Shown one piece after another: positions 17,906-25,361 of a stretch of 25,502 nt of DNA. Below the pieces are notes generated by a model. It was not told where the DNA came from and made no database searches. It saw only the letters and a program-made list of their open reading frames with translations. Position 1 is the first letter of the stretch. Each line of letters starts with the position of its first letter. Source of the stretch: JANWZL01 sp037445185 (GTDB lineage Bacteria > Pseudomonadota > Gammaproteobacteria > Burkholderiales > Thiobacillaceae); assembly GCA_037445185.1 (NCBI GenBank), contig JBBIKZ010000023.1, positions 1 to 25,502 of the forward strand. Reading direction: 5' to 3'. The position numbers were made by a program, and so were the translations under genes.

Positions 17906-18793
17906 ATGTCCCCTGTCAGCGGCATCGTTCATGCCGGTCATTACGAGAACTTTCCGGTCGCCTCCCTCGTCTTGCCCGCGCGCCTGCGCAGACCGGTACG
18001 GGCCATCTATCGCTTCGCCCGCACCGCGGACGACATCGCCGACGAGGGAGACATGGCCCCGGCCCAGCGCCTGGCCGGCCTCGAGGCCATGCGGCATCGC
18101 CTCGACGACATCGAGCGGGGCGGCACGCCCGCGGATGCGCTCTGGGCCGACCTTGCCGAGGCGATCCGCCGCCACCGCTTGCCCATGCAACCCTTCCACG
18201 ACCTGCTCGATGCCTTCAGCCAGGACGTCATCAAGCAGCGCTACGCCCATTTCGGTGAGGTCATGGCCTATTGCCGCAAATCCGCCAATCCGGTCGGCCG
18301 CCTCCTGCTCAAGCTCTTCGGCGACGAGGACGCACGCCATCAGGCCTGGTCCGACGGCATCTGTTCGGCCCTCCAGCTCACCAACTTCCTGCAGGACGTG
18401 GCGCTGGATTACCGCAAGGGACGCATCTATCTGCCGCAGGACGAGATGCAACGCTATGGCATCAGCGAGCGGCAGATCGCCGAGGGGCGCGTGGACGCTC
18501 TGTGGCAGCAGTTCATGCAATTTCAGATCGAGCGCACGCGCCGGATGCTGGCCGCAGGCGCCCCCCTGGGTCGCGCCCTGCCCGGACGCATAGGACTCGA
18601 GGTGCGCCTGATCGTGCTCGGGGCAGAGCGCATCCTCTATCGGCTGCTCGAGGCTGAGGGCGACGTGTTCAAGCACCGCCCCGTCCTGCACCTGCCGGAT
18701 TGGCTCTACATGCTGCGTCGCGCACTGCTGCCGGGTCGTAGGAATGCTCGCGCGTCAGCCTGTGGCCGCGGCGCGTGCGGTGGTCAGGGTTGA
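17906..18793 (+). CDS. hpnC: Hydroxysqualene synthase HpnC
   Basis: In the bacterial HpnCDE route to squalene, HpnC converts presqualene diphosphate to hydroxysqualene. The 295-residue protein has the trans-isoprenyl (squalene/phytoene synthase) fold. The first aspartate motif is ADDIADEGD (D42, D43, D46), the central QLTNFLQDVALD carries the second (D164, D168), and RKGRIYLPQDEM follows. The N-terminal HAGHYENFPVASLVLP is characteristic of the HpnC branch rather than HpnD. The last 20 residues are Arg/Gly/Ala-rich and poorly conserved in appearance. The ATG at 17906 gives the expected N-terminus, although no clear Shine-Dalgarno is visible. hpnD starts 50 bp downstream. Confidence 0.9.
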   Translation: MSPVSGIVHAGHYENFPVASLVLPARLRRPVRAIYRFARTADDIADEGDMAPAQRLAGLEAMRHRLDDIERGGTPADALWADLAEAIRRHRLPMQPFHDLLDAFSQDVIKQRYAHFGEVMAYCRKSANPVGRLLLKLFGDEDARHQAWSDGICSALQLTNFLQDVALDYRKGRIYLPQDEMQRYGISERQIAEGRVDALWQQFMQFQIERTRRMLAAGAPLGRALPGRIGLEVRLIVLGAERILYRLLEAEGDVFKHRPVLHLPDWLYMLRRALLPGRRNARASACGRGACGGQG

Positions 18794-18843
18794 TCTCGCC
18801 GGAAGCCTCAGCAATCGGCGCACGTCGCACCCGCCAAACCACG

Positions 18844-19677
18844 ATGGATCCGCACCAGTATTGCCAGGAGAAGGCGGCCGCCAGCGGCTCCAGCTTCTAT
18901 CACGCCTTCCGTTTTCTGCCAGCCGAGAAACGGCAGGCGATCACCGCCTTCTACGCCTGGTGCCGCGAGGTGGACGACATCGTCGACGAATGCCGCGACC
19001 CCGGCGTGGCCCGGCGCAAACTCGCCTGGTGGCGCGAGGAGGTCGACCGCCTCTTCGCCGACCAGCCGACCCACCCGGTGACCCAGGCCCTGCGCGCTTT
19101 CGTCCAGCGCATGGGCATCGCCCAGGAGCAGCTTGCGGAGATCATGGACGGCGTGGAGATGGACCTCGATCAGACGCGCTATGCGGATTACCGGGCGCTG
19201 CGGCTGTACTGCCACCGGGTGGCGGGGGTGGTGGGGGAGGTCTCGGCGCAGATCTTCGGTTACACGGACCGGGCGACCCTCAAATATGCCGCCCTGCTCG
19301 GGCTGGCCTTCCAGCTCACCAACATCATCCGCGATGTGGGCGAGGATGCCCGGCGTGGCCGCATCTATCTGCCCCAGGACGAGCTGCAGGCCTACGGCGT
19401 GAGCGAGGCCGACGTGCTCGCCGGCCGGGAAAGCGAGGCCTTCACCCGGCTGATGGCGTTCCAGTACCAGCGTGCCATCGCCACTTACGAACAGGCCCTC
19501 GCCCGGCTGCCCGCCGTCGACCGTCGCAGCCAGCGGCCGGGTCTGGTCATGGCCGCCATCTACCGCAGCCTGCTCGAGGAGATCCGGCGCGACGGTTTTC
19601 ATGTGTTGCGCCATCGCCTCGCCCTGCCCCCGCTGCGCAAGATGTGGATCGCCTGGCTGACCTGGATGCGCGGGTGA
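18844..19677 (+). CDS. hpnD: Presqualene diphosphate synthase HpnD
   Basis: HpnD condenses two farnesyl diphosphates to presqualene diphosphate, the first committed step of this squalene pathway. The 277-residue protein has both aspartate-rich motifs, CREVDDIVDEC (D44, D45, D48) and NIIRDVGEDARRGRIYLPQDE (D164, D168). It begins DPHQYCQEKAAASGSSFYHAF, typical of HpnD. The ATG at 18844 was preferred to the upstream start at 18775 because it gives the family N-terminus and avoids overlap with hpnC. Its stop overlaps the hpnE GTG. Confidence 0.92.
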   Translation: MDPHQYCQEKAAASGSSFYHAFRFLPAEKRQAITAFYAWCREVDDIVDECRDPGVARRKLAWWREEVDRLFADQPTHPVTQALRAFVQRMGIAQEQLAEIMDGVEMDLDQTRYADYRALRLYCHRVAGVVGEVSAQIFGYTDRATLKYAALLGLAFQLTNIIRDVGEDARRGRIYLPQDELQAYGVSEADVLAGRESEAFTRLMAFQYQRAIATYEQALARLPAVDRRSQRPGLVMAAIYRSLLEEIRRDGFHVLRHRLALPPLRKMWIAWLTWMRG

Positions 19678-20954
19678 ACGCACGCCCGCCGTCCGTTGCC
19701 ATCGTCGGTGGCGGTTGGGCCGGCCTGGCCGCCGCCGTGGCGCTGGCCGCCCATGGCCGGGCCGTGACCCTGTTGGAGGCCGCCCCAAAGTTGGGCGGGC
19801 GTGCCCGCTCGGTCGCCTGGGACGACATCCGCATCGACAACGGCCAACACCTGTTCATCGGCGCCTACCGCGAGACCGTGCGGCTCATGCGGCTCGTCGG
19901 CAGCGCCGACAGACTGGAACGGCGGGCATTGCAGCTCGTCCTGCCCGATTTCAGGCTGAACCTGCCCCGGCTGCCCGCCCCCCTGCACCTGGCCACGGGC
20001 CTGCTGTCGGCGCAGGGGTTGCGCCAGGCGGAGAAATGGTCGGCGGCCGCCTTCATGCAGACGCTCAGGAGACGGCGTTTCCGCCTTCCCCAAGACATCA
20101 CGGCGGCGCAATTGCTGGCACAACACCGGCAGCCCGCCCGGCTGATCGATGCACTCTGGGCCCCCATCTGCGTGGCGGCGCTCAACACCCCCCTGGCCGA
20201 GGCCTCGGCCCAGGTCTTCTGCAACGTGCTGCGTGACAGCCTGGCGGGCGCGCGTGCCGACAGCGACTTCCTCTTCAACCGCGGCGATCTGGATGCGCTG
20301 TTTCCTGCGCCCGCCGCCGCCTTCATCTCGCGTCGGGGTGGCGAAGTACGTCTGCGCACGCGGGTCGGCGCCGTCACCCGCGTGGGGCGGTCCTACGCCC
20401 TGTCGGGCACCGACGTGTGCGCCGACCAGGTCATCCTGGCTGTGCATCCGGCCCGTCTGCCTGCCCTCCTCGCCCAACTGCCGGAGATGTCGGCCATCTG
20501 CGGCCAGGTCGGGGGCTACGGCTGGCAACCCATCCACACGACCTGGCTGCGCTTTGCGGCGCCGGTGCGCCTGCCTTACCCCATGCTGGCCCTGGGCGGC
20601 GGTCAGAGCCCGTGGGTATTCGATCGCCACGACCTGGCCCCCGGCCTCCTGAGCGTGGTCGTGAGCGCCGAGGGCCCCCACCTGGCGCTGCCGCACACCG
20701 TCCTGCGGGATCGGTATCTCACCCGTCTGCAAGCGCTGCTGGGGCCGTTGCCGGCGCTGGTGAACTACAAGGTGATCGTGGAGAAGCGGGCGACCTACCG
20801 CTGCACCCCCGGCATGCCCAGGCCGGAACCCGTCACGCCTTTGCCCGGCCTGTATCTGGCGGGGGATTACGTTCGGGGCGACTACCCCGCCACCATAGAG
20901 GGCGCCGTGCGCAGCGGCGTAGAATGTGCCCGTCTGATCCTCGCCGGAAAATGA
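19674..20954 (+). CDS. hpnE: Hydroxysqualene dehydroxylase HpnE (FAD-dependent)
   Basis: HpnE reduces hydroxysqualene to squalene, completing the HpnCDE pathway. The 426-residue protein opens with an FAD-binding Rossmann motif (VAIVGGGWAGLAAA, then TLLEAAPKLGGRARS) and ends with the second flavin motif GLYLAGDYVRGDYPATIEGA, typical of the phytoene desaturase-like amine oxidase fold. The GTG start overlaps the hpnD stop (GTGA, 19674-19677). The frame is open upstream to 18744, but that part lies over hpnC and hpnD and gives no recognisable protein. The stop overlaps the ATG of the next gene, so hpnC-hpnD-hpnE-SDR should be one operon. No squalene-hopene cyclase is in the window, so the end product (hopanoid or other) is not shown. 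Confidence 0.92.
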   Translation: MNARPPSVAIVGGGWAGLAAAVALAAHGRAVTLLEAAPKLGGRARSVAWDDIRIDNGQHLFIGAYRETVRLMRLVGSADRLERRALQLVLPDFRLNLPRLPAPLHLATGLLSAQGLRQAEKWSAAAFMQTLRRRRFRLPQDITAAQLLAQHRQPARLIDALWAPICVAALNTPLAEASAQVFCNVLRDSLAGARADSDFLFNRGDLDALFPAPAAAFISRRGGEVRLRTRVGAVTRVGRSYALSGTDVCADQVILAVHPARLPALLAQLPEMSAICGQVGGYGWQPIHTTWLRFAAPVRLPYPMLALGGGQSPWVFDRHDLAPGLLSVVVSAEGPHLALPHTVLRDRYLTRLQALLGPLPALVNYKVIVEKRATYRCTPGMPRPEPVTPLPGLYLAGDYVRGDYPATIEGAVRSGVECARLILAGK

Positions 20955-21694
20955 TGCCCCAGCCCTCCGCCCCACGCCTGCTCGACTGCCGCGTCATCCT
21001 GGTCACCGGTGCGGGACAGGGCTTGGGCCGCGCGGCCGCCAAGGCCTTCGCTGCCCAAGGCGCCACCGTCGTGCTGCTCGGCCGCACGGTGACCAAGCTG
21101 GAGGCGGTCTATGACGAGATCGTGCGCGCCGGCGGCCCGCAGCCGGCCATCCTGCCGGCCGAACTGTCCGCCGCCCAGGACAAGGACTTCGACACCCTGG
21201 CCCACACCATCGGCAGCCAGCTCGGCGGCCTGGACGGCATCCTGCACTGCGCCAACGCCTTTGTCGCCCTGTCGCCCCTGTCGCTGCAGACCGTGGAGCA
21301 GTGGATGATCCAGTTCCGGGTCAATACCGTCGCACCCTTCGCCATCAACCGGGCCTGCCTGCCGCTGCTCAAACGCTCCGAGGATGCCTCGGTCATCCTC
21401 GTCGGCGAGACCCATGGCCATGCGCCGTCCGCCTACTGGGGCGGCTTCGCCGTGTCCAAGGCGGCGCTGGAGGCCTATTTCCGCATCCAGGCCGACGAGT
21501 GGTCGGACCTGCCCAACGTTCGGATCAATCTCGTCATCCCGGGTCCCATGCGCTCCCCCCTGCGCGCGAGGACACACCCGGCCGAGGACAAGGCCACTCT
21601 GCCGGAACCGGAGTCATTGTGCCCCCTGCTCCTACATCTCATGGGCTCCGAGGGGCGGGAGACGCGCGGTCAGGTGCTGACCTTCCGCCTCTGA
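20951..21694 (+). CDS. YciK-like short-chain dehydrogenase/reductase with altered active site
   Basis: This 247-residue Rossmann-fold protein resembles E. coli YciK along its length. It has RLLDCRVILVTGAGQGLG (cofactor motif TGxxxGxG at 19-26), GATVVLLGRTVTKLEAV, LDGILHCANA where YciK has LDGVLHNAG, INRACLPLLKRS, and a C-terminal PGPMRSPLRARTHPAEDKATLPEP like the YciK RTAMRASAFPTEDP region. The catalytic YxxxK motif reads FAVSK (F166, K170; the codon is TTC), and the usual catalytic Ser region reads LVGETHG. NAD(P) binding is likely, but normal SDR chemistry is doubtful. The start is the ATG at 20951 overlapping the hpnE stop (ATGA); the adjacent ATG at 20954 is an alternative. Coupling to hpnE suggests co-expression with squalene synthesis, not necessarily a step in it. 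Confidence 0.82.
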   Translation: MMPQPSAPRLLDCRVILVTGAGQGLGRAAAKAFAAQGATVVLLGRTVTKLEAVYDEIVRAGGPQPAILPAELSAAQDKDFDTLAHTIGSQLGGLDGILHCANAFVALSPLSLQTVEQWMIQFRVNTVAPFAINRACLPLLKRSEDASVILVGETHGHAPSAYWGGFAVSKAALEAYFRIQADEWSDLPNVRINLVIPGPMRSPLRARTHPAEDKATLPEPESLCPLLLHLMGSEGRETRGQVLTFRL

Positions 21695-21741
21695 GCCATC
21701 CAGACACAGCGAAGCTGCCTCTAAGGATCGCTGTTCGGCTT

Positions 21742-21958
21742 CAACCCAGGTTTTTCATTTGGGCGCGCGATGATGGCGAGCGGATGTGTGCACGGGCAAC
21801 GGGCCCACGGCGGACCCCACGGGCGAGGCAAACGGGCGCGAAGTTGCCGCCGGACGGCCGCCAGCGCCCGCAGGCCGCGGTGGCATGGCAATGGGGACAG
21901 GCCTCACACACGCCGGGGTGATCTTCGTGGGTATTGGCCGGCCAAATGACAGGGTTCA
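21742..21958. repeat. Degenerate copy of the 6058-6305 repeat family
   Basis: The 404-bp gap 21695-22098 has no convincing gene. Its first part begins AACCCAGGTTTTTCATTTGGGCG and continues CGATGATGGCGAG; aligned to the left end of the 6058 element this gives 30 identical bases in 39. CCGCCAGCGCCCGC further in matches CCACCAGCGCCCGC of the other copy, and CCAAATGACAGGGTTCA at the right approximates the inverted left end. On the minus strand a 72-codon frame spans the copy and ends SPSSRAQMKNLG, in the same frame as SPSSRVLMKYPG of the first copy. The boundaries are approximate. Confidence 0.65.
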
Positions 21959-22020
21959 TCCGCGATCATGCGTTCGGTCATCGACAGCAGACCATCCAGG
22001 GCAGCAGGTCCGCCTTCAGG

Positions 22021-22062
22021 CCGATTCCCTAAAGCACCGAATCGGATCAGGCTGAAGCCTGA
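22021..22062. repeat. Two adjacent small hairpins after the degenerate repeat
   Basis: CCGATT (22021-22026) pairs with AATCGG (22040-22045). Directly after it, TCAGGCT (22047-22053) pairs with AGCCTGA (22056-22062). They lie downstream of the SDR gene and before the convergent sagB-like stop. No T tract follows, so a terminator role is uncertain; they could be a REP-type intergenic repeat. Confidence 0.45.
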
Positions 22063-22098
22063 CCTACACGCCGGCCTGCGAGACTGACAGTCTCGGCA

Positions 22099-23307
22099 TC
22101 ACTTGTTCAGGGTCGCATCCGGATAGGGGGGCAGGGTGGTCAACCGTTGGTCCTCCAGTGCCCCGCCGACGGTGAAATGGTAGACCACCTGCCAGCGGCC
22201 CTCAGGTTCGAGGCCCAGCAGGCGATGCACCTCGTCGTCGAAGAAACAGCCGATACCGGTCCCGCGCAGGCCGGCGGCCTCGGCCTCGAGATAGAGGACC
22301 TGGCCGATGAGGCCCGCCTCCCAATGACGCCGTCGGTACAGCCAGGGCCGGGCGTCGATGTCGGCGAAGTCGGCCAGCATGCTCACAGCGAAAGAGGAAT
22401 CCGCGGCGATCGCCTGATGGCAGGACAGCCGCGCGGCGATCGCACGCAGGTCATGCGGCAGCAACAGATAGAGCGGCAGGTCTGCCGGCCCCTGTTTCGC
22501 CCACAGCCACTCCGGCCGCATGGCCGATGCGAGCGACGGCTGGTCGGTCGGCGCCCGCAGTAGGCAGTAGAGCCCGGGCTCCAGACCGTCGACACGATGC
22601 ACAAAGAGCAGCAGATGCACCGCGGGCATCCAGGGCCAGACCGTCCAAGGCGGCACGGTGGCCGCCGGCAACAGCCGGGCGAGCAGGCCAAGGAAGCGGT
22701 CGGCCGGTAGGCGGGTGACGCCATCGTAGGCCTGGGCGCTGCGCCGCTGGCGGATGAGTCGGGCCAGCGGCGGGTCCAGGGGCAATGCGCTCGGTGGCGG
22801 CCGCTCGGGTGGGATGTAGGGTGGCTCAGGCGTGCGAAGGGGGGTGTCTGTCAGGCGGGTAGCCTGACCTATCTCCTCCAGTCCTGGCCATTGCCGCTGC
22901 TCTGCACTGAGCCGGTTCGCCCTGCCCTGCCAGTGGCTGGAGGCGAACACCGCCGCGGCCTCTGCCATATCGGCATCGCCGCCGTCCGGCCCGGCCGCGA
23001 GCAGGAGCAGACACTCCGCCTCTTCCCGTTCGGCTGAGCCCAAGTCCTCCGGCCGCTCGAGACCCAGCAAGGCGGCCAGTCGAAGCGTGGCGAGCGGCTC
23101 CAGCAGCCTCGGCCGCCAGCCCAGCGCAGCGCCGGCAAAGGCGAGGGCGCCGATTGCGTGACCGCAATCGAGCTGGCAATAGCGAAAAGCGCGCAGCCCA
23201 TATTTCCAGGCCTCGCGCCAGACGATGGAGGTCAGGCCAAGGCACACCGGCAGGCACGTCTCAGCCGGCAACTCAGCCCGCCGCTCAAGGACATGGTCAC
23301 GGCTGAC
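22099..23307 (-). pseudogene. SagB-type nitroreductase/dehydrogenase, C-terminal part of a split gene
   Basis: This is the downstream part (402 codons plus stop) of a flavin-dependent SagB/ThcOx-like dehydrogenase. It reads VSRDHVLERRAELPAE, then SIVWREAWKYGLRAFRYCQLDCGHAIGAL, a typical SagB block, a proline-rich linker near 22790-22860, and a second nitroreductase half. That half has RRHWEAGLIGQVLYLEAEA, GLRGTGIGCFFDDEVH and the terminal VYHFTVGGALEDQRLTTLPPYP. The homologous frame runs to 23307, where the inserted element begins. A TTG at 23271 could in theory start a truncated protein but lies inside the conserved region. The frame has no internal stop, so the damage is the insertion alone and is probably recent. 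Confidence 0.8.
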
Positions 23308-23544
23308 CCGTTGCGCGACAAGCCCCGCCGTTCAAGGCGGGGAAGGATAGCGCGGACGGCGTAGCCGTCCTTGGGTTTTAGCGTATCATTATGTTAAGGG
23401 CGGGGCACGCCCGGATCGCCTGTGAAGTGAGCGGTGCAGTAATGCCGCCAGCAGCAGGAACCCACCGAAGCGACTCATGGGCGGCTCAATACCGCCCATG
23501 AGCGCCGTAGGAATCTCCAGCCTTTAGGCCGGGGAGGATGTCAA
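23308..23544 (+). mobile_element. 237-bp transposase-free IS200/IS605-type element (MITE/PATE-like)
   Basis: The left end has a perfect hairpin CCCCGCC/GGCGGGG (23323-23329, 23336-23342) and a second, GGACGGC/GCCGTCC (23354-23370). The right end has a CTCCAGCC..GGCCGGGGAG hairpin (about 23515-23537) and terminates GGATGTCAA, a right end well known from IS200/IS605 elements (TCAA cleavage site in IS608). The sequence immediately 5' is GGCTGAC, an insertion target of the TTGAC/TTAC type, and there is no target duplication, as expected for single-strand Y1 transposition. Between the ends is only the 3' tail of a tnpB gene. There is no tnpA, so movement would need a transposase in trans. Removing exactly 23308-23544 joins the two sagB halves in frame, which fixes both boundaries. 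Confidence 0.85.
23391..23525 (+). pseudogene. Remnant of the tnpB 3' end
   Basis: From ATG 23391 one frame gives a 36-residue peptide, MLRAGHARIACEVSGAVMPP continuing to AAGTHRSDSWAAQYRP, and stops at 23499-23501. In another frame the bases 23498-23525 give MSAVGISSL followed by TAG. Both stretches resemble C-terminal sequence of proteobacterial TnpB proteins as I recall them. The RuvC nuclease and all other domains are absent. A perfect 11-bp stem (CTCATGGGCGG, 23474-23484, with 23492-23502) lies inside. In intact elements this 3' region is transcribed as the omega (re) RNA guide scaffold. Confidence 0.65.
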
Positions 23545-23949
23545 ATAGTGATAAACCCCGGCCGGCAGGCCGGGCAGCGTCGGGGCGAGGAGATAGCCCT
23601 CTGTCGGATGCAAGTTGCCGCTCGAGGGGTTGCAGCGCAGCGCCCAACGGCTGCCGCCATATTCCTTCCATGCCGCCAGGCCGAGCCCGAGCTCGAACAC
23701 GACACCCAGGTGTGGCCCATCGATCGGCGCCGGCGGCGGCAGCTGGCCCGCGCGCACGTCGGCATAGCGGACATCGAGGCGATCGGCCAGCAAGGGCAGC
23801 GCGACCCGCTCGCAACCCGCATAGACACGGAAAGGATCGGGCTGATTGGCCCAGTCCTGGTAACCCGGACCGGGCGCATAGCGATCGAGGTGGTGTTTGC
23901 TCGCGCGGTGGTAGGCGCGCAACACCCCCGCGTCAGACGGAGCGCTCAC
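23524..23949 (-). pseudogene. SagB-type nitroreductase/dehydrogenase, N-terminal part of a split gene
   Basis: Genuine gene sequence runs from a GTG at 23949 to the TAT codon ending at 23545 (135 codons). The frame then enters the inserted element, adds LTSSPA and stops at 23524. The GTG overlaps the manC stop (GTGA, 23946-23949), so it was the third gene of an rfbD-manC operon. It contains RAYHRASKHHLDRYAPGPGY near the start and WALRCNPSSGNLHPTEGYLL (about 102-121), the SagB/McbC-type flavin-binding block. With the downstream part the unbroken protein would have 537 residues. SagB-family enzymes use FMN to oxidise azolines in peptide natural products, but many stand-alone members have no known substrate. 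No precursor peptide or cyclodehydratase is visible here. Confidence 0.82.
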
Positions 23950-25361
23950 GTCCGTCGGTAGACGTCCTCGAAGCGCACGATGTCATCCTCGCCCAGGTAG
24001 GTGCCAGACTGCACCTCGATCATGTGCAGCGGGATCTTGCCCGGGTTCTCCAGTCGGTGTGTGGTGCCCAGCGGAATGTAGGTGGACTGGTTCTCCGTGA
24101 GCAGCTCCTCCTTGCCGTCGCGGGTGACGCGGGCGGTGCCCGAGACCACGATCCAGTGCTCGGCGCGATGGTGGTGCATCTGCAGCGAGAGTTTCTCGCC
24201 CGGCTTGACCATGATGCGCTTGACCTGGAAACGCTCGCCGGCGTCGATGCCCTCGTACCAGCCCCAGGGGCGGTAGACCCGCGTGTGCAACTCGTGCTCG
24301 CTGCGGTTCATGGCCTTGAGGTGGTCCACCACCTTCTTCACGTCCTGGGCCCGGCCACGGTCGGCCACCAGTACGGCATCTGCGGTCTCGACGACGATGA
24401 GATCGCGCACGCCGAGGGCGGCGATCATGCGCGATTCGGCCCGCAGGTAGCTGTCGCGCACGCCGTCCAGATAGACGTCGCCGCGGCTGACGTTGCCGTT
24501 GGCGTCCTTCTCCCCCACCGCCCACAGCGCGGACCAGGCACCGATGTCGTTCCAGCCCATGTCGGCCGGCACGACGGCGGCATGGCGGGTGTGTTCCATC
24601 ACGGCATAGTCGATGGAATCGGCGGGGCAGGCCTCGAAGGCGGCGCGATCCAGGCGGTGGAAGTCCAGGTCACGCTGGCCGCGCGCCAGGGCCGCTTCGC
24701 AGGCGCTCACCAGCTCCGGCCTGAGGCTGCGCAGTTCGTCCAGGAAACGCAGCGCCGGAAAGAGGAACATGCCGCTGTTCCAGTAGTAGTCGCCGCTGGC
24801 GACAAAGGCCTCGGCGCTGGCCAGATCCGGCTTTTCGACGAAGCGGGCGACCCGGCAGGCCGTCGTACCCGCCAGCGCCTCTCCCTGCTGGATATAGCCG
24901 TAGCCGGTATGGGGCGAGTCGGGCACGATGCCGAAGGTGACCAGATGCCCGTCGCGTGCCGCCACCAACCCCTCGCCGATGGCGGCATGAAAGGCGGTCA
25001 CGTCCTTGATCAGGTGATCGGCCGGCAACAGGAGCATGACCGCGTCCGGGTCGCGGCGGGCGAGCACGAGGGCGGCGACGGCGGCGGCAGGCGCGGTGTT
25101 GCGCCCCACCGGTTCGAGATAGATCCCCAGCGGGTCGATGCCGATCTGCCGCATCTGCTCGGCGATGAGGAAGCGGTGCTCGTTGTTGCACACGATCAGG
25201 GACGCGGCGACGCCAGGCAGACCGTCCAGACGCAGCACCGTCTCCTGCACGAGGGTGAGTTCGGAGGCCAGCGGCAGCAGCTGCTTGGGCAAGGCGGCCC
25301 TGGACAGCGGCCACAGCCGCGTGCCGGAGCCGCCGGAGAGGATGACGGGATAGAGCGTCAT
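23946..25361 (-). CDS. manC: Mannose-1-phosphate guanylyltransferase / mannose-6-phosphate isomerase
   Basis: This bifunctional cytoplasmic enzyme supplies GDP-mannose for exopolysaccharide or O-antigen. The N-terminal nucleotidyltransferase domain starts MTLYPVILSGGSGTRLWPLSR, with the pyrophosphorylase signature GGSGTRLWP (10-18), then LLLPADHL, GYGYIQ and RFVEKPD. The C-terminal cupin-type isomerase domain (about 355-471) has RVYRPWGWYEGID, QVKRIMVKPGEKLSLQMHHHRAEHW with the metal-ligand histidines, and YIPLGTTHRLENPG. The ATG at 25361 is preferred to the one at 25367 because it forms an ATGA overlap with the rfbD stop (25358-25361). The length of 471 fits the CpsB/AlgA/XanB family. Its stop overlaps the GTG of the sagB-like gene. 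Confidence 0.95.
   Translation of the reverse strand: MTLYPVILSGGSGTRLWPLSRAALPKQLLPLASELTLVQETVLRLDGLPGVAASLIVCNNEHRFLIAEQMRQIGIDPLGIYLEPVGRNTAPAAAVAALVLARRDPDAVMLLLPADHLIKDVTAFHAAIGEGLVAARDGHLVTFGIVPDSPHTGYGYIQQGEALAGTTACRVARFVEKPDLASAEAFVASGDYYWNSGMFLFPALRFLDELRSLRPELVSACEAALARGQRDLDFHRLDRAAFEACPADSIDYAVMEHTRHAAVVPADMGWNDIGAWSALWAVGEKDANGNVSRGDVYLDGVRDSYLRAESRMIAALGVRDLIVVETADAVLVADRGRAQDVKKVVDHLKAMNRSEHELHTRVYRPWGWYEGIDAGERFQVKRIMVKPGEKLSLQMHHHRAEHWIVVSGTARVTRDGKEELLTENQSTYIPLGTTHRLENPGKIPLHMIEVQSGTYLGEDDIVRFEDVYRRT

Noticed and set aside
18775..18843. Upstream start for hpnD at 18775
   Set aside because: It would add 23 residues not typical of HpnD and overlap hpnC; the ATG at 18844 gives the conserved N-terminus.
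18744..19673. A 736-codon frame suggesting a fusion ahead of hpnE
   Set aside because: The upstream part is out of frame with hpnC and hpnD and resembles no protein. hpnE starts at the GTG overlapping the hpnD stop.
23474..23502. Perfect 11-bp hairpin read as a rho-independent terminator
   Set aside because: No T tract follows on either strand, and it lies inside the IS605-derived element, where such stems belong to the tnpB 3'/guide-RNA region.
22099..23949. Two independent nitroreductase genes
   Set aside because: The halves match consecutive parts of one SagB-type protein and rejoin in frame when the 237-bp element is removed.
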